A stretch of DNA of 64,000 nt from Pseudomonas rustica (GTDB lineage Bacteria > Pseudomonadota > Gammaproteobacteria > Pseudomonadales > Pseudomonadaceae), in NCBI RefSeq assembly GCF_018336155.1, contig NZ_JAGYHF010000003.1:310001-374000 (forward strand), given 5' to 3'. The translations under genes were made by a program, and so were the position numbers. The notes under the pieces are model-generated. The model searched no databases, was not told where the DNA came from, and worked only from the letters and a program-made list of their open reading frames with translations. Shown here piece by piece: positions 47,935 to 57,783 of the stretch. How positions within the stretch are numbered: position 1 is the first letter of the stretch; each line of letters opens with the position of its first letter.

Positions 47935-49350
47935 TCAACGGATTTGTGGGCCGATGAATCGGCTCTTGGCTTCAACGTGGACGCTGTTGTCATCGGCATC
48001 CTTGAGGATGAATTTCACCTCGTTGGTGCTCGATGGCAGTTGTTCGGGGGCGCTCGACAGTTCGACCGGCATGCTGAAAATCTCCCCGGCCGGCACCTTG
48101 ATCTCGCGTTTGCCTTGCAGGCGCAGATCCGGCAGACCGCTGGCTTCCAGCACATAGGTGTGGTCGCGCTGATCCTTGTTCATGATCTTCAGGCTGTAGA
48201 CGTTTTCGATCCGGCCTTCAGCGTTTTCGCGGTACAGCACGCGATCCTTGCTGACGTCGAAACCGACCAGCGAGCGCATGAAGAACGCGGTCACCAACAG
48301 GCTGATCATCGCCAGCAACACCACGGCATAGCCGATCAGGCGCGGTCGCAGTTTATGGGTTTTCTGCCCGGACAGGTTGTGCTCGGTGGTGTAACTGATG
48401 AGGCCGCGCGGATAATTCATCTTGTCCATGATGCTGTCGCAGGCGTCGATGCACGCGGCGCAACCGATGCACTCGATCTGCAGACCGTCGCGAATGTCGA
48501 TGCCGGTCGGGCAGACCTGAACGCACATGGTGCAATCGATACAATCACCGAGGCCCTGAGCCTTGTAGTCGATGCCTTTTTTGCGCGGGCCACGGCTTTC
48601 ACCCCGGCGCGGATCGTAGGAAACAATCAGCGTGTCTTTATCGAACATCACGCTCTGGAAGCGCGCATACGGACACATGTAGATGCACACTTGCTCGCGC
48701 AACCAACCGGCGTTGCCGTAGGTGGCGAGGGTGAAGAAACCGACCCAGAAGTACGACCAGCCATCGGCCTGGCCGGTGAAGAATTCAAAAACCAGTTCGC
48801 GGATTGGCGAGAAGTAACCGACAAAGGTCATGCCAGTGACAAAACCAATCAGCAGCCACATCGCGTGTTTCGCGGCTTTGCGCAGCAGTTTGTTGGCGCT
48901 CATCGGCGCCTTGTCGAGTTTGATGCGCTGGTTGCGGTCGCCTTCGGTGACCTTCTCGCACCACATGAAAATCCACGTCCACACGCTTTGCGGACAGGTA
49001 TAACCGCACCAGACGCGACCGGCGTACACGGTGATAAAGAACAGGCCGAACGCGGCAATGATCAACAGGCCGGACAGCAGAATGAAATCCTGGGGCCAGA
49101 AGGTAGCGCCGAAGATGAAGAATTTGCGTTCGGGCAGGTTCCACCACACTGCTTGATGACCGCCCCAATTCAGCCAGACCGTACCGAAATACAGCAGAAA
49201 CAGTGCGGCGCCGCCCATCATCCGCAGATTGCGGAACAGGCCGGTGAAAGCGCGGGTGTAGATTTTTTCTCGTGAGGCGTAAAGGTCAACGCTGTTGTTC
49301 GCGTTTTTGCTCGGTGGTGTGACGTCGTGTACCGGAATCTGGTTGCTCAT
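47935..49350 (-). CDS. ccoG: Cytochrome oxidase accessory protein CcoG (FixG/RdxA)
   Basis: The 471-residue membrane protein has about five membrane segments, a CGYTCPQ motif, and a dicluster ferredoxin region with CIDCTMCVQVCPTGID and CIGCAACIDACDSIMDKM, then a C-terminal Ig-like periplasmic domain. CcoG is a cupric reductase needed for cbb3 assembly in characterised species. Two adjacent ATG codons (49353 and 49350) are possible; the second has better spacing from GTGGGA. It leads a ccoG-ccoH-ccoI-ccoS-SafE operon with a possible ANR box 168 bases upstream. Confidence 0.95.
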   Translation of the reverse strand: MSNQIPVHDVTPPSKNANNSVDLYASREKIYTRAFTGLFRNLRMMGGAALFLLYFGTVWLNWGGHQAVWWNLPERKFFIFGATFWPQDFILLSGLLIIAAFGLFFITVYAGRVWCGYTCPQSVWTWIFMWCEKVTEGDRNQRIKLDKAPMSANKLLRKAAKHAMWLLIGFVTGMTFVGYFSPIRELVFEFFTGQADGWSYFWVGFFTLATYGNAGWLREQVCIYMCPYARFQSVMFDKDTLIVSYDPRRGESRGPRKKGIDYKAQGLGDCIDCTMCVQVCPTGIDIRDGLQIECIGCAACIDACDSIMDKMNYPRGLISYTTEHNLSGQKTHKLRPRLIGYAVVLLAMISLLVTAFFMRSLVGFDVSKDRVLYRENAEGRIENVYSLKIMNKDQRDHTYVLEASGLPDLRLQGKREIKVPAGEIFSMPVELSSAPEQLPSSTNEVKFILKDADDNSVHVEAKSRFIGPQIR

Positions 49351-49517
49351 CATTGCATCCCACGGCAGTGGAAAAATGCCTCGGTCGATACGTGCCAACC
49401 GCGGTCAAAAGGGGGTATTGCAGTGGCGCAATGATACGCCTGTCGCTCTAGCTCAAGGGTGCGACCTTTGGTCGCGTTGGGGGAAGAGCGTGAATGGTGT
49501 AGCGATTGCAGCAAAGC

Positions 49518-49531
49518 ATGATGCAGGTCAA
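49518..49531 (-). promoter_or_regulatory. Probable ANR box upstream of ccoG
   Basis: On the minus strand TTGACCTGCATCAT matches TTGAT-N4-ATCAA at eight of ten fixed positions (T to C in the left half and the last A to T in the right). Its strand and position suit control of ccoGHIS. Confidence 0.5.
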
Positions 49532-49612
49532 TTGACTATAGACGATGGCTGTTGCCGGTATCGTGACAGCTGAGGAGGGCAGCACAGGCACTGCCCCGTT
49601 TTCACTCGCCGA

Positions 49613-49804
49613 TCAAGGCAGTCGGCCACCGCCGAGGCTGTCGAGGCCACCACTGCCGCGCTTTCTATCAGCAGCGCTTTCGTTATCGACGGAACGCTTT
49701 TGTCTGTTCAGGTTATCAGTCGTGCCCGCCGAGTCATTCAGTTGTGTGGGTGCACCTTCCGGGATCGATGGTTCGGTGTTCAGGGTTTCGTCTTGTTGGG
49801 TCAT
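49613..49804 (-). CDS. Small hypothetical protein, 63 residues
   Basis: A short hydrophilic protein (begins MTQQDETLNTEPSIPEGAPT, ends with a Gly-rich GLDSLGGGRLP tail). It has a good ribosome-binding site (AAGGATG nine bases before the ATG) and compositional bias towards Asp, Asn, Ser and Gly consistent with a disordered protein. No domain is recognised. It lies between vapC and ccoG on the same strand as both. Coding status is likely, not certain. Confidence 0.55.
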   Translation of the reverse strand: MTQQDETLNTEPSIPEGAPTQLNDSAGTTDNLNRQKRSVDNESAADRKRGSGGLDSLGGGRLP

Positions 49805-49938
49805 TGCTCAGCATCCTTGTCTGAATTTTTTGCGGTACTAACTGCGTCACTGCAGTTGAGTCCAGACGTTATCGCTTGTCGGCGAATGTGCCCATCGAAT
49901 TTCAATTGCCAAATATGAGCAGGCAACCGGCCAGTCAC

Positions 49939-50346
49939 TCATTCCCATGGATTGATCAACGCCACACCGCTGGAAGCAAAATCAGCCACATTGCGCGTCA
50001 CGACCGTCAGCCCGTGCACCAATGCCGTGGCGGCAATCAGTGCATCGCTTTCATTGGCGCTGTCCGGCACGTGCAGGCTGGCGCAGCGCAGGGCAACGGC
50101 GGCATCCACCGGCAGGATCCGCGCATCGAACGCCGGCATGACGTGACGCTTGAGCCAGTTGCGCAAAACCTTGCCCTGCACCGGGTCGCGGCGCTCCATG
50201 CGCAGGACGCCGGTTTCCAGCTCCTTCAAAGTAATCGCCGAGATAAACAGGCGAGGGGCAATCACGGTATTGGCCCAGGCCACCACGTTTTTATCGGCCT
50301 TGGGTTTGCGCAGTTCGGAAATCACATTGGTATCGAGTAAATACAT
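49939..50346 (-). CDS. PIN-domain toxin (VapC/FitB type)
   Basis: The 135-residue product has the PIN nuclease layout: MYLLDTNVISELRKP with the first acidic residue, a central Glu (ITLKELETGVL), and a late NESDALIAATALVHGLTVVTRN segment with two acidic residues. Such toxins cleave RNA. The ATG directly abuts the stop codon of the antitoxin gene (TGA-ATG), so the pair is translationally coupled. The pair lies inside the cco region. Confidence 0.93.
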   Translation of the reverse strand: MYLLDTNVISELRKPKADKNVVAWANTVIAPRLFISAITLKELETGVLRMERRDPVQGKVLRNWLKRHVMPAFDARILPVDAAVALRCASLHVPDSANESDALIAATALVHGLTVVTRNVADFASSGVALINPWE

Positions 50347-50604
50347 TCAGGACAGATCCACAGGGCGGTGAGTGATCACGGCACGCTCGGCTTCGAACTC
50401 GATATCGGCCGCTTCGGGCATGACCAGGAGATCGACAATGCTTGCGTTAGTGCCGGTCAGTTTTTCGTACTCCTCAATGCTTAGCAGCACGTGGGCAGGC
50501 TTGCCACGGTCAGTGATGATTACCGGCCCCTGAAGCGCGGCTTTTTTGGCACTGCTTGTGTCCTGATTGAATTCACGGCTGGAAATGGTGGTGATGGCCA
50601 TCAT
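50347..50604 (-). CDS. Phd/YefM family antitoxin
   Basis: The 85-residue partner starts ITTISSREFNQDTSSAKKAA and contains PVIITDRGKPAHVLLSIEEY, the Phd/YefM signature of an N-terminal DNA-binding dimerisation domain; the C-terminal part should wrap the toxin. It would neutralise the PIN toxin and repress the operon. Two adjacent ATGs are possible (50604 preferred). GGGAGAGG is the ribosome-binding site. Confidence 0.92.
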   Translation of the reverse strand: MMAITTISSREFNQDTSSAKKAALQGPVIITDRGKPAHVLLSIEEYEKLTGTNASIVDLLVMPEAADIEFEAERAVITHRPVDLS

Positions 50605-50714
50605 GAGGACCTCTCCCGAAAGATTTTGTAGGAACGTTACTACCGACTTGGAGATCCGACAACCTTCAATTGCAGCAGAGCGTCACCATTGGTCGAACAC
50701 CGAAAGAACCAAAC

Positions 50715-50755
50715 AAAACGGCCCCGCCAATGTGAGTTGGCGGGGCCGTTTTTTG
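50715..50755. terminator. Bidirectional terminator after ccoP1
   Basis: AAAACGGCCCCGCCAA-N7-TTGGCGGGGCCGTTTTTT is a very strong symmetrical stem. It lies 15 bases after the ccoP1 stop codon, so the toxin-antitoxin genes must be transcribed from their own promoter in 50605-50714. Confidence 0.95.
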
Positions 50756-50770
50756 TTTCAAGCGTAAGCC

Positions 50771-51754
50771 TTACTCGGCGTTCGCTTCCGGGGCTTTTTC
50801 ACCGTGGGACAAGCTGTAAACGTAAGCGGCCAGCAAGTGAACCTTGTCGTTCCCTTGCAGTTGTTCCTGCGCAGGCATCTGGCCCTGACGGCCGTAACGG
50901 ATGGTCTGCTGCAGTTGCGCGAAGCTCGAACCGTAGATGAACGCGGCCGGGTGAGTCAGGTTAGGTGCGCCCATCGCTGGCGTACCTTTGCCTTCCGGGC
51001 CGTGGCACGCCACGCAGTTGCCGGCGAACAGTTTCTGGCCGTTGGCGACATCCGCTTTGGTGCCTTCCGGCAGCTTGCGACCATCGAGGTTGCTCACCAC
51101 GAACGCGGCAACGTCAGCAACGCCTTGCTCGCCGATCACTTCAGCCCAGGCCGGCATCACCGCGTGGCGACCGCCCATGATGGTGGTCTTGATGGTTTCC
51201 GGCTCGCCGCCCCAGCGCCAGTCGGCGTCGGTCAGGTTCGGGAAACCGTAAGCGCCCTTGGCGTCGGAACCGTGGCACACCGAGCAGTTGGAGGCGAACA
51301 GACGGCCACCCATTTTCAGTGCTTGCGGATCCTTGGCGACTTCTTCGATCGGCATGGCGGCGAACTTGGCGAAGATCGGACCGAACTTGGCGTCCGAACG
51401 AGCCATTTCCTTTTCCCACTCGTGCACGCCGGTCCAGCCGGTCTGGCCGTTGGCGAACGCGGTCTGCTTGTCGTTATCGAGGTAGTTGTACCCCGGCAGC
51501 AGGCCTTTCCAGTTGCCCAGACCCGGGTACAGCACCAGGTAACCCAAGGCAAAAATGATGGTGCCGACGAACAGCATGAACCACCATTTTGGCAGCGGGT
51601 TGTCGTACTCCTCGATCCCGTCGAAGGAGTGCCCGACCGTCTCTTCCGTCTGCTCGCTGCGCTGGCCCTTGCGGGTCGACAGCAGCAGCCAGGTCAGGGA
51701 AAAGATCGTACCGAGACTGAGGACTGTGACGTACAGACTCCAGAATGTAGTCAT
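50771..51754 (-). CDS. ccoP1: cbb3 cytochrome oxidase subunit III, dihaem cytochrome CcoP (copy 1)
   Basis: The 327-residue subunit has two N-terminal membrane segments (about residues 5-25 and 57-78) and two periplasmic cytochrome c domains with CSVCH and CVACH haem-attachment motifs. It passes electrons to the catalytic subunit. Its start overlaps ccoQ1 by 4 bases. By order relative to ccoG this is the counterpart of P. aeruginosa cco1. Compared with copy 2 (317 residues) it has a longer [18 protein letters not shown] region. Confidence 0.96.
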   Translation of the reverse strand: MTTFWSLYVTVLSLGTIFSLTWLLLSTRKGQRSEQTEETVGHSFDGIEEYDNPLPKWWFMLFVGTIIFALGYLVLYPGLGNWKGLLPGYNYLDNDKQTAFANGQTGWTGVHEWEKEMARSDAKFGPIFAKFAAMPIEEVAKDPQALKMGGRLFASNCSVCHGSDAKGAYGFPNLTDADWRWGGEPETIKTTIMGGRHAVMPAWAEVIGEQGVADVAAFVVSNLDGRKLPEGTKADVANGQKLFAGNCVACHGPEGKGTPAMGAPNLTHPAAFIYGSSFAQLQQTIRYGRQGQMPAQEQLQGNDKVHLLAAYVYSLSHGEKAPEANAE

Positions 51755-51936
51755 TCTTTGTTACTCCTAGAAGCTTGCTCGACGTGCTTGATGGCTTCGG
51801 GATCATCCGCGAAAGGCAGCAAGGTCGCGTCTTCAAACTCCGACTTGCGCTTGGGGCTGAACACCCACAGCGCCAGACCGATGAAGGCCACCATCACAAC
51901 AACGGTGCCCAGGCCACGAATCATCCCGATATCCAT
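51751..51936 (-). CDS. ccoQ1: cbb3 oxidase subunit CcoQ (copy 1)
   Basis: A 61-residue protein with one membrane segment ([19 protein letters not shown]) followed by the [19 protein letters not shown] motif of the CcoQ/FixQ family, which stabilises the oxidase. It is 5 bases after ccoO1 and overlaps ccoP1. Confidence 0.93.
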   Translation of the reverse strand: MDIGMIRGLGTVVVMVAFIGLALWVFSPKRKSEFEDATLLPFADDPEAIKHVEQASRSNKE

Positions 51937-51941
51937 CTAAA

Positions 51942-52550
51942 TCACCGTTTGCTTTTGATGATGGTGCCCAGGCCTTGCAGATAGGCCACCAGCGCGTCCA
52001 TTTCGGTTTTGCCCTTCACGGCATCCTGAGCACCGGCGATGTCTTCGTCGGTGTAAGGAACGCCGAGCGTGCGCAAGACTTCCATTTTTTTGGCCGTCTC
52101 CTTGCCGTCGAGCTTGTTTTCCACGAGGAACGGGTACGCCGGCATTTTCGACTCAGGCACCACGTTACGCGGGTTGTACAAGTGCGCGCGGTGCCAGTCA
52201 TCGGAGTAACGCGCGCCGACACGGGCCAGATCCGGACCAGTACGTTTGGAACCCCACAGGAACGGGTGATCCCAGACGCTTTCACCGGCAACCGAGTAGT
52301 GGCCATAGCGTTCGGTTTCAGCGCGGAACGGACGGATCATCTGCGAGTGGCAGCCGACACAGCCGTTGGCGATGTAGACGTCGCGGCCTTCCAGTTCAAG
52401 GGCGGGGCGTGGCTTCATGCCTTCTACCGGCTTGTTGGTGACGTCCTGGAAAAACAGCGGAACGATTTGAGTCAGGCCACCGATGCTGACGGCGATGACC
52501 ATGAAGAAGGCCAGCAGGCCAATATTCTTCTCGACAGCTTCATGCTTCAT
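51942..52550 (-). CDS. ccoO1: cbb3 oxidase subunit II, monohaem cytochrome CcoO (copy 1)
   Basis: The 202-residue subunit has one N-terminal membrane anchor and one haem c site ([12 protein letters not shown]) followed by the conserved [13 protein letters not shown]. Its start overlaps the ccoN1 stop by one base (TGATG). It is nearly identical to copy 2, except for the C-terminal third. Confidence 0.96.
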   Translation of the reverse strand: MKHEAVEKNIGLLAFFMVIAVSIGGLTQIVPLFFQDVTNKPVEGMKPRPALELEGRDVYIANGCVGCHSQMIRPFRAETERYGHYSVAGESVWDHPFLWGSKRTGPDLARVGARYSDDWHRAHLYNPRNVVPESKMPAYPFLVENKLDGKETAKKMEVLRTLGVPYTDEDIAGAQDAVKGKTEMDALVAYLQGLGTIIKSKR

Positions 52551-53992
52551 CAGTGAGCTCCAACGACAGCGATCTGGGCGGCGGCTTCAGCTTCAACAGC
52601 GTTCGAGGCGCGCACGGTGCGCCATACGTTGTAAGCCATCAGGAACATGCCGCTGGCGAAGAAAGCACCGCCCAAGGCACGCACGATGTAACCCGGGTGG
52701 CTGGCTTGCAGCGCTTCAACGAACGAGTAGGTGAGGGTGCCGTCATCGTTGATTGCACGCCACATCAGGCCCTGAGTGATGCCGTTGACCCACATCGAAG
52801 CGATGTACAGCACGGTGCCGATGGTCGCGAGCCAGAAGTGCGCGTTGATCAGGCCGACACTGTGCATCTGCGCACGACCGAACAGTTTCGGGATCATGTG
52901 GTAGATCGCGCCGATCGAGATCATCGCCACCCAGCCAAGAGCGCCGGCGTGTACGTGGCCGATGGTCCAGTCGGTGTAGTGCGAGAGCGAGTTGACGGTC
53001 TTGATCGCCATCATCGGACCTTCAAAGGTCGACATGCCGTAGAACGCCAGCGATACCACGAGGAAGCGCAGGATCGGGTCGGTGCGCAGCTTATGCCAGG
53101 CGCCCGACAGGGTCATCATGCCGTTGATCATGCCGCCCCAGCTTGGTGCCAGCAGGATGATCGACATCGCCATGCCCAGCGATTGGGCCCAGTCCGGCAG
53201 TGCGGTGTAGTGCAAGTGATGCGGGCCGGCCCAGATGTACAGGGTGATCAGTGCCCAGAAGTGCACGATCGACAGACGATACGAGTAGATCGGACGTTCG
53301 GCCTGTTTCGGCACGAAGTAGTACATCATCCCGAGGAAACCGGTGGTCAGGAAGAAACCTACGGCGTTGTGGCCGTACCACCACTGGATCATCGCGTCGG
53401 TCGCGCCGGAGTAGGCGGAGTAGGACTTGAACAGGTTCACCGGCAGCGACGCGTGGTTGACGATGTGCAGCATCGCCGTGACGACGATGAACGCGCCGTA
53501 GAACCAGTTACCCACATAGATGTGCTTGGTTTTGCGCTTGGTGATGGTGCCGAAGAACACCAGACCGTAGGTGACCCAGACAATGGCCAGCAAAATGGCG
53601 ATCGGCCATTCCAGTTCCGCGTATTCCTTGGTGGTGGTGTAACCCAGCGGCAAGGTAATGATCGCGCCGACAATGACCGCTTGCCAGCCCCAGAAGGTGA
53701 AGGCCGCGAGGCTGTCGGAAATCAGTCGCGTCTGGCAGGTTCGCTGCACGACATAGTAGGAAGTGGCAAACAGTGCACAACCACCGAAGGCGAAAATCAC
53801 CAGGTTTGTGTGCAACGGGCGCAGGCGTCCAAAGCTCGTCCACGGCAGACCGAAGTTCAACTCCGGCCAAACCAGTTGCGAGGCGATGAAGACACCGAGC
53901 CCCATGCCAAGGATCCCCCAGACCACCGTCATGATGGCGAACTGGCGGACTACCTTATAGTTATAAGCAGTCGGACTGATTGCTGTGCTCAT
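52550..53992 (-). CDS. ccoN1: cbb3 oxidase catalytic subunit CcoN (copy 1)
   Basis: The 480-residue subunit has about twelve membrane segments and the haem and copper histidine motifs of haem-copper oxidases ([60 protein letters not shown]). It reduces oxygen to water and pumps protons. It heads the ccoNOQP-1 operon and is about 480 bases downstream of ccoP2. A weak ANR-like site lies upstream. Copy 1 is expected to be expressed more constitutively, by analogy with P. aeruginosa. Confidence 0.97.
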   Translation of the reverse strand: MSTAISPTAYNYKVVRQFAIMTVVWGILGMGLGVFIASQLVWPELNFGLPWTSFGRLRPLHTNLVIFAFGGCALFATSYYVVQRTCQTRLISDSLAAFTFWGWQAVIVGAIITLPLGYTTTKEYAELEWPIAILLAIVWVTYGLVFFGTITKRKTKHIYVGNWFYGAFIVVTAMLHIVNHASLPVNLFKSYSAYSGATDAMIQWWYGHNAVGFFLTTGFLGMMYYFVPKQAERPIYSYRLSIVHFWALITLYIWAGPHHLHYTALPDWAQSLGMAMSIILLAPSWGGMINGMMTLSGAWHKLRTDPILRFLVVSLAFYGMSTFEGPMMAIKTVNSLSHYTDWTIGHVHAGALGWVAMISIGAIYHMIPKLFGRAQMHSVGLINAHFWLATIGTVLYIASMWVNGITQGLMWRAINDDGTLTYSFVEALQASHPGYIVRALGGAFFASGMFLMAYNVWRTVRASNAVEAEAAAQIAVVGAH

Positions 53993-54473
53993 TCTAAGGT
54001 TCCACGGTTTGGGTGTTTTATTAGGATTAAAATCGGCCGCAAGTATGCAGAGAGCAGGGGGTCATTGCAACGCGCCATGACCTGGGTCAATGCTTTCCAA
54101 CGCTGATTCTGCGGCCTTTCCATGCGCCGCGTAAGGACAAAAATGCCCTCGAAAAAAAAGTCGCTGCGGATGAAAAAAGCGAGGGGTTCAGGTCGCTTGT
54201 AACGAGGTGTGTTCAAACGGCCGGTTTGGGTGACGAATGGCAATCGGCGCGACAGCCGGTATCTACTGGCCTTTGCGGCGAATCTGTCAGCCAATTCATC
54301 GAACACAACGCTCAGGATCGACCTGCAACCGGCATGAGCCAGTCCGCATCGAGCAAGCTTAGACCCGAATTCGGGGAACCGAAAGGCGAGGCTGTTAAGG
54401 GGTGCGACAATGCGTCGCAAAGGGGTGGGAAACTGCCGCACGGAGAATCGTGCGGCAGAGGTGTACGCAATGC
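53993..54473. other. Intergenic region between the two cco operons
   Basis: Contains the ccoN1 promoter region, with TTGACCCAGGTCAT on the minus strand (54077-54090), a degenerate ANR-like site, and the ccoP2 hairpin at 54433-54458. The middle portion (54110-54420) shows no convincing gene; an apparent 150-residue frame on the minus strand has no recognisable features. Confidence 0.55.
54433..54458 (-). terminator. Hairpin after ccoP2
   Basis: CTGCCGCACG-N6-CGTGCGGCAG is a perfect 10-bp stem 15 bases after the ccoP2 stop codon. On the minus strand it is followed by TTTCCC, a weak T-tract, so termination may be partial and allow some read-through into ccoN1. Confidence 0.7.
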
Positions 54474-55427
54474 TTACTTCTGGTTGTCTTCAGTAATAAG
54501 TTTTTCTGTATTCAATCCGTGGCTGAGGCTGTACACATAAGCCGCCAGCAATTGCACTTTATCGTTGCCCAGCAGCTCGTTTTGCGCCGGCATGTGACCC
54601 TGACGTCCATGGCGAATGGTCTGCTCGAGTTGGGTCAGGCTGGTGCCATAGATAAACCCGGCCGGGTGCGTCAGATTCGGCGCGCCCATGGCTTCAGTGC
54701 CTTGGCCGGTTGCCCCATGACAGGCTACGCAGGTGGTGCTGAACGCCTGCTGGCCCGCTTGCAGGTCAGCCTTGCTGTCGGCGGGCAACGGCAACTTGGC
54801 CAGATCATGACGCACATACGCGGCCACGTTCTTCACCCCGGCCTCGCCCAACACTTCGCCCCACGCCGGCATCGCCGCGACCCGGCCACCCATGATGGTG
54901 GTCTTGATGGTCTCGGCGTCGCCGCCCCAACGCCAATCGCTGTCGGCGAGGTTAGGGAAGCCGAACGCGCCTTTGGCGTCCGAGCCGTGGCACACCGAGC
55001 AGTTGGAAGCGAAGAGGCGGCCACCCATTTTCAGCGCCTGCGGATCCTTCGCCACTTCTTCCACCGGCATGGCAGCGAACCTGGCGAAGATCGGCCCGAA
55101 CCTGGCGTCAGCCTTGCTCATTTCCTTTTCCCACTCGTGAACACCGGTCCAGCCGTCCTCGTATCCCGGGAGGATGCCTTTCCAGTTGCCCAGACCTGGA
55201 TACAGAATCAAATAGCCCACGGCAAACACCAGCGTGCCGGCGAAGAGCATGAACCACCACTGCGGCAGCGGGTTGTCGTACTCCTCGATGCCGTCGAAGC
55301 TGTGGCCCATGGTCTGGTCGACGCTGCCCTTGGTCTCGCCCCGGCGGGTGCCGATCAGCAACCACGTCAGGCCGATCAGGCTGCCGATGGTCAGTACGCA
55401 GATCCACGTACTCCAGAAGGTGGTCAT
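54474..55427 (-). CDS. ccoP2: cbb3 oxidase subunit III, dihaem cytochrome CcoP (copy 2)
   Basis: The 317-residue subunit has two N-terminal membrane segments and two haem c sites ([22 protein letters not shown]). It overlaps ccoQ2 by 4 bases. It lacks about ten residues present in copy 1 near position 90. Confidence 0.96.
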   Translation of the reverse strand: MTTFWSTWICVLTIGSLIGLTWLLIGTRRGETKGSVDQTMGHSFDGIEEYDNPLPQWWFMLFAGTLVFAVGYLILYPGLGNWKGILPGYEDGWTGVHEWEKEMSKADARFGPIFARFAAMPVEEVAKDPQALKMGGRLFASNCSVCHGSDAKGAFGFPNLADSDWRWGGDAETIKTTIMGGRVAAMPAWGEVLGEAGVKNVAAYVRHDLAKLPLPADSKADLQAGQQAFSTTCVACHGATGQGTEAMGAPNLTHPAGFIYGTSLTQLEQTIRHGRQGHMPAQNELLGNDKVQLLAAYVYSLSHGLNTEKLITEDNQK

Positions 55428-55648
55428 GGCCGGGTACTCCTTGGTTCAGGTGCTTGGGTTGTTTCAAATGCCGGGGTAGTTTCGGGCTGTGGCTCGTCGG
55501 CGAAAGGCAGCAGACGTGCTTCGGCGAACTCCGGGGTGCGCTTGCGGTTGAACACCCACAAGGTCAAACCGACGAACGCGACAAACACGACAACGGTGCC
55601 TAAACCACGAATCAGCCCTGCGCTCATTTCAAAGACCATCGTGCTCAC
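55424..55648 (-). CDS. ccoQ2: cbb3 oxidase subunit CcoQ (copy 2)
   Basis: A 74-residue membrane protein with [19 protein letters not shown] and the [19 protein letters not shown] motif. It overlaps both ccoO2 and ccoP2 by 4 bases. The tail rich in Pro and Thr is longer than in copy 1. Starts at residues 4 or 8 are possible alternatives. Confidence 0.92.
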   Translation of the reverse strand: MSTMVFEMSAGLIRGLGTVVVFVAFVGLTLWVFNRKRTPEFAEARLLPFADEPQPETTPAFETTQAPEPRSTRP

Positions 55649-56253
55649 CTCTTGCTCTTGATCGCAGTGCCAAGCACTTGCAGGTAGGCGACGAGCGCGT
55701 CCATCTCGGTCTTGCCCTTGAGGCTGGCCACCGCGCCGGCGATGTCATCGTCGGTGTACGGCACGCCGAGGGTGCGCATGACTTTGATCTTGGTTTCGGT
55801 GTGGCTGCTGTCGACCGCTTGCGTGACCAGCCATGGGTAGGCCGGCATTTTCGATTCCGGTACGACGTTGCGCGGGTTGTACAAGTGTGCGCGGTGCCAG
55901 TCATCCGAGTAGCGCGCGCCGACCCGGGCCAGATCCGGCCCGGTACGTTTCGAGCCCCACAGAAACGGGTGATCCCAGACGCTTTCACCGGCCACCGAGT
56001 AGTGTCCGTAACGTTCGGTTTCGGCGCGGAACGGGCGGATCATCTGCGAGTGGCAGCCGACGCAACCTTCACGGATATAGATGTCGCGGCCTTCCAGTTG
56101 CAGCGCGGTGTAGGGCTTCATGCCTTCGACCGGTTTGTTGGTGACGTCCTGGAAGAACAGCGGGACGATCTGGGTCAGGCCGCCGATGCTCACGGCAAGC
56201 ACCATGAGCAACATCAGCAGGCCGACGTTCTTTTCAATCGTTTCGTGTTTCAT
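55645..56253 (-). CDS. ccoO2: cbb3 oxidase subunit II, monohaem cytochrome CcoO (copy 2)
   Basis: The 202-residue subunit has an N-terminal membrane anchor and the haem site [12 protein letters not shown]. It is 10 bases after ccoN2. Confidence 0.96.
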   Translation of the reverse strand: MKHETIEKNVGLLMLLMVLAVSIGGLTQIVPLFFQDVTNKPVEGMKPYTALQLEGRDIYIREGCVGCHSQMIRPFRAETERYGHYSVAGESVWDHPFLWGSKRTGPDLARVGARYSDDWHRAHLYNPRNVVPESKMPAYPWLVTQAVDSSHTETKIKVMRTLGVPYTDDDIAGAVASLKGKTEMDALVAYLQVLGTAIKSKR

Positions 56254-56263
56254 GGCGGACTCC

Positions 56264-57688
56264 TCAGGCCATCTGCGCGGCAGCGACGACGTCAGCAGGC
56301 TGCGAGGCCCGCACGGTGCGCCAGGTGTTGTAAGCCATCAGGAACATGCCGCTGAGGAAGATCGCCCCGCCAATCAGCCGCACGATGAAGCCAGGGTGGC
56401 TGGCCACCAGGGTTTCGACGAAGGAGTAGGTCAGCGTGCCGTCCTCGTTGATGGCGCGCCACATCAGGCCTTGCGCGATGCCGTTGACCCACATCGAGGC
56501 GATGTACAGCACGGTGCCGATGGTCGCGAGCCAGAAGTGCGCGTTGATCAGGCCGATGCTGTGCATCTGCGCTTTGCCGAAGATTTTCGGGATCATGTGG
56601 TACAGCGCGCCGATGGAAATCATCGCTACCCAACCGAGCGCGCCGGCGTGGACGTGGCCGATGGTCCAGTCGGTGTAGTGGGAGAGGGCGTTGACCGTTT
56701 TGATGGCCATCATCGGACCTTCGAAGGTCGACATGCCGTAGAACGCCAGCGAGACCACGAGGAAGCGCAGGATCGGATCGCTGCGCAACTTATGCCAGGC
56801 GCCCGAGAGGGTCATCATGCCGTTGATCATGCCGCCCCAGCTCGGTGCCAGCAGAATCAGCGACATCACCATGCCCAGCGACTGTGCCCAGTCCGGCAGC
56901 GCGGTGTAGTGCAAGTGGTGCGGGCCGGCCCAGATGTACAGGGTGATCAGTGCCCAGAAGTGCACGATCGACAGACGATACGAGTACACCGGGCGCTCGG
57001 CCTGTTTCGGCACGAAGTAGTACATCATCCCGAGGAAACCGGCGGTGAGGAAAAAGCCTACGGCGTTATGGCCGTACCACCATTGCACCATCGCGTCGGT
57101 TGCACCGGCGTACACCGAGTAGGACTTGGTGAAACTCACCGGCAACTCAAGGTTGTTGACGATGTGCAGAATCGCCACGGTGATGATGAACGCGCCGAAG
57201 AACCAGTTGCCCACGTAGATGTGTTTGGTTTTGCGCTGCATGATCGTGCCGAAGAACACGATGGCGTAGGCGACCCAGACAATGGTGATCAGAATGTCGA
57301 TCGGCCATTCCAGCTCGGCGTATTCCTTGGAGCTGGTGTAACCCAGTGGCAGGCTGATGGCCGCCAGCAGGATCACCAGTTGCCAGCCCCAGAAGCAGAA
57401 CGCGGCGATTTTTGGCGCGAACAATTGGGTCTGGCAGGTGCGTTGCACCGAGTAAAACGAACTGGCGAAGAGTGCGCAGCCGCCGAACGCGAAGATCACC
57501 GCGTTAGTGTGCAGCGGGCGCAGGCGGCCAAAACTGGTCCAAGGCAAATTGAAGTTGAGTTCGGGCCAGACCAATTGGGCCGCGAGAAAAACCCCGAGCC
57601 CCATGCCGACGATGCCCCACACCACCGTCATAATGGCGAATTGGCGGACCACCTTGTAGTTGTAGGCGGTACTGATAGAAGTGTTCAT
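56264..57688 (-). CDS. ccoN2: cbb3 oxidase catalytic subunit CcoN (copy 2)
   Basis: The 474-residue catalytic subunit shares the same histidine motifs as copy 1 ([48 protein letters not shown]). It heads the ccoNOQP-2 operon and has a perfect-consensus ANR box about 120 bases upstream, inside the divergent hydrolase gene. This arrangement agrees with low-oxygen induction of copy 2 in P. aeruginosa. Confidence 0.97.
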   Translation of the reverse strand: MNTSISTAYNYKVVRQFAIMTVVWGIVGMGLGVFLAAQLVWPELNFNLPWTSFGRLRPLHTNAVIFAFGGCALFASSFYSVQRTCQTQLFAPKIAAFCFWGWQLVILLAAISLPLGYTSSKEYAELEWPIDILITIVWVAYAIVFFGTIMQRKTKHIYVGNWFFGAFIITVAILHIVNNLELPVSFTKSYSVYAGATDAMVQWWYGHNAVGFFLTAGFLGMMYYFVPKQAERPVYSYRLSIVHFWALITLYIWAGPHHLHYTALPDWAQSLGMVMSLILLAPSWGGMINGMMTLSGAWHKLRSDPILRFLVVSLAFYGMSTFEGPMMAIKTVNALSHYTDWTIGHVHAGALGWVAMISIGALYHMIPKIFGKAQMHSIGLINAHFWLATIGTVLYIASMWVNGIAQGLMWRAINEDGTLTYSFVETLVASHPGFIVRLIGGAIFLSGMFLMAYNTWRTVRASQPADVVAAAQMA

Positions 57689-57783
57689 GGTTCCCCATCC
57701 ACGGTTCAGCCGAAGTGAGCCCGCGCAAAAGACGCGGCGAATCCTTCGTCTGGAGTTATAGGCAGACTAAAAGCGAGGCAAGC

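Noticed and set aside
54226..54441. Possible genes between the two cco operons
   Set aside because: Frames on both strands lack ribosome-binding sites, known motifs and Pseudomonas-like codon bias; the region fits a promoter and terminator region better.
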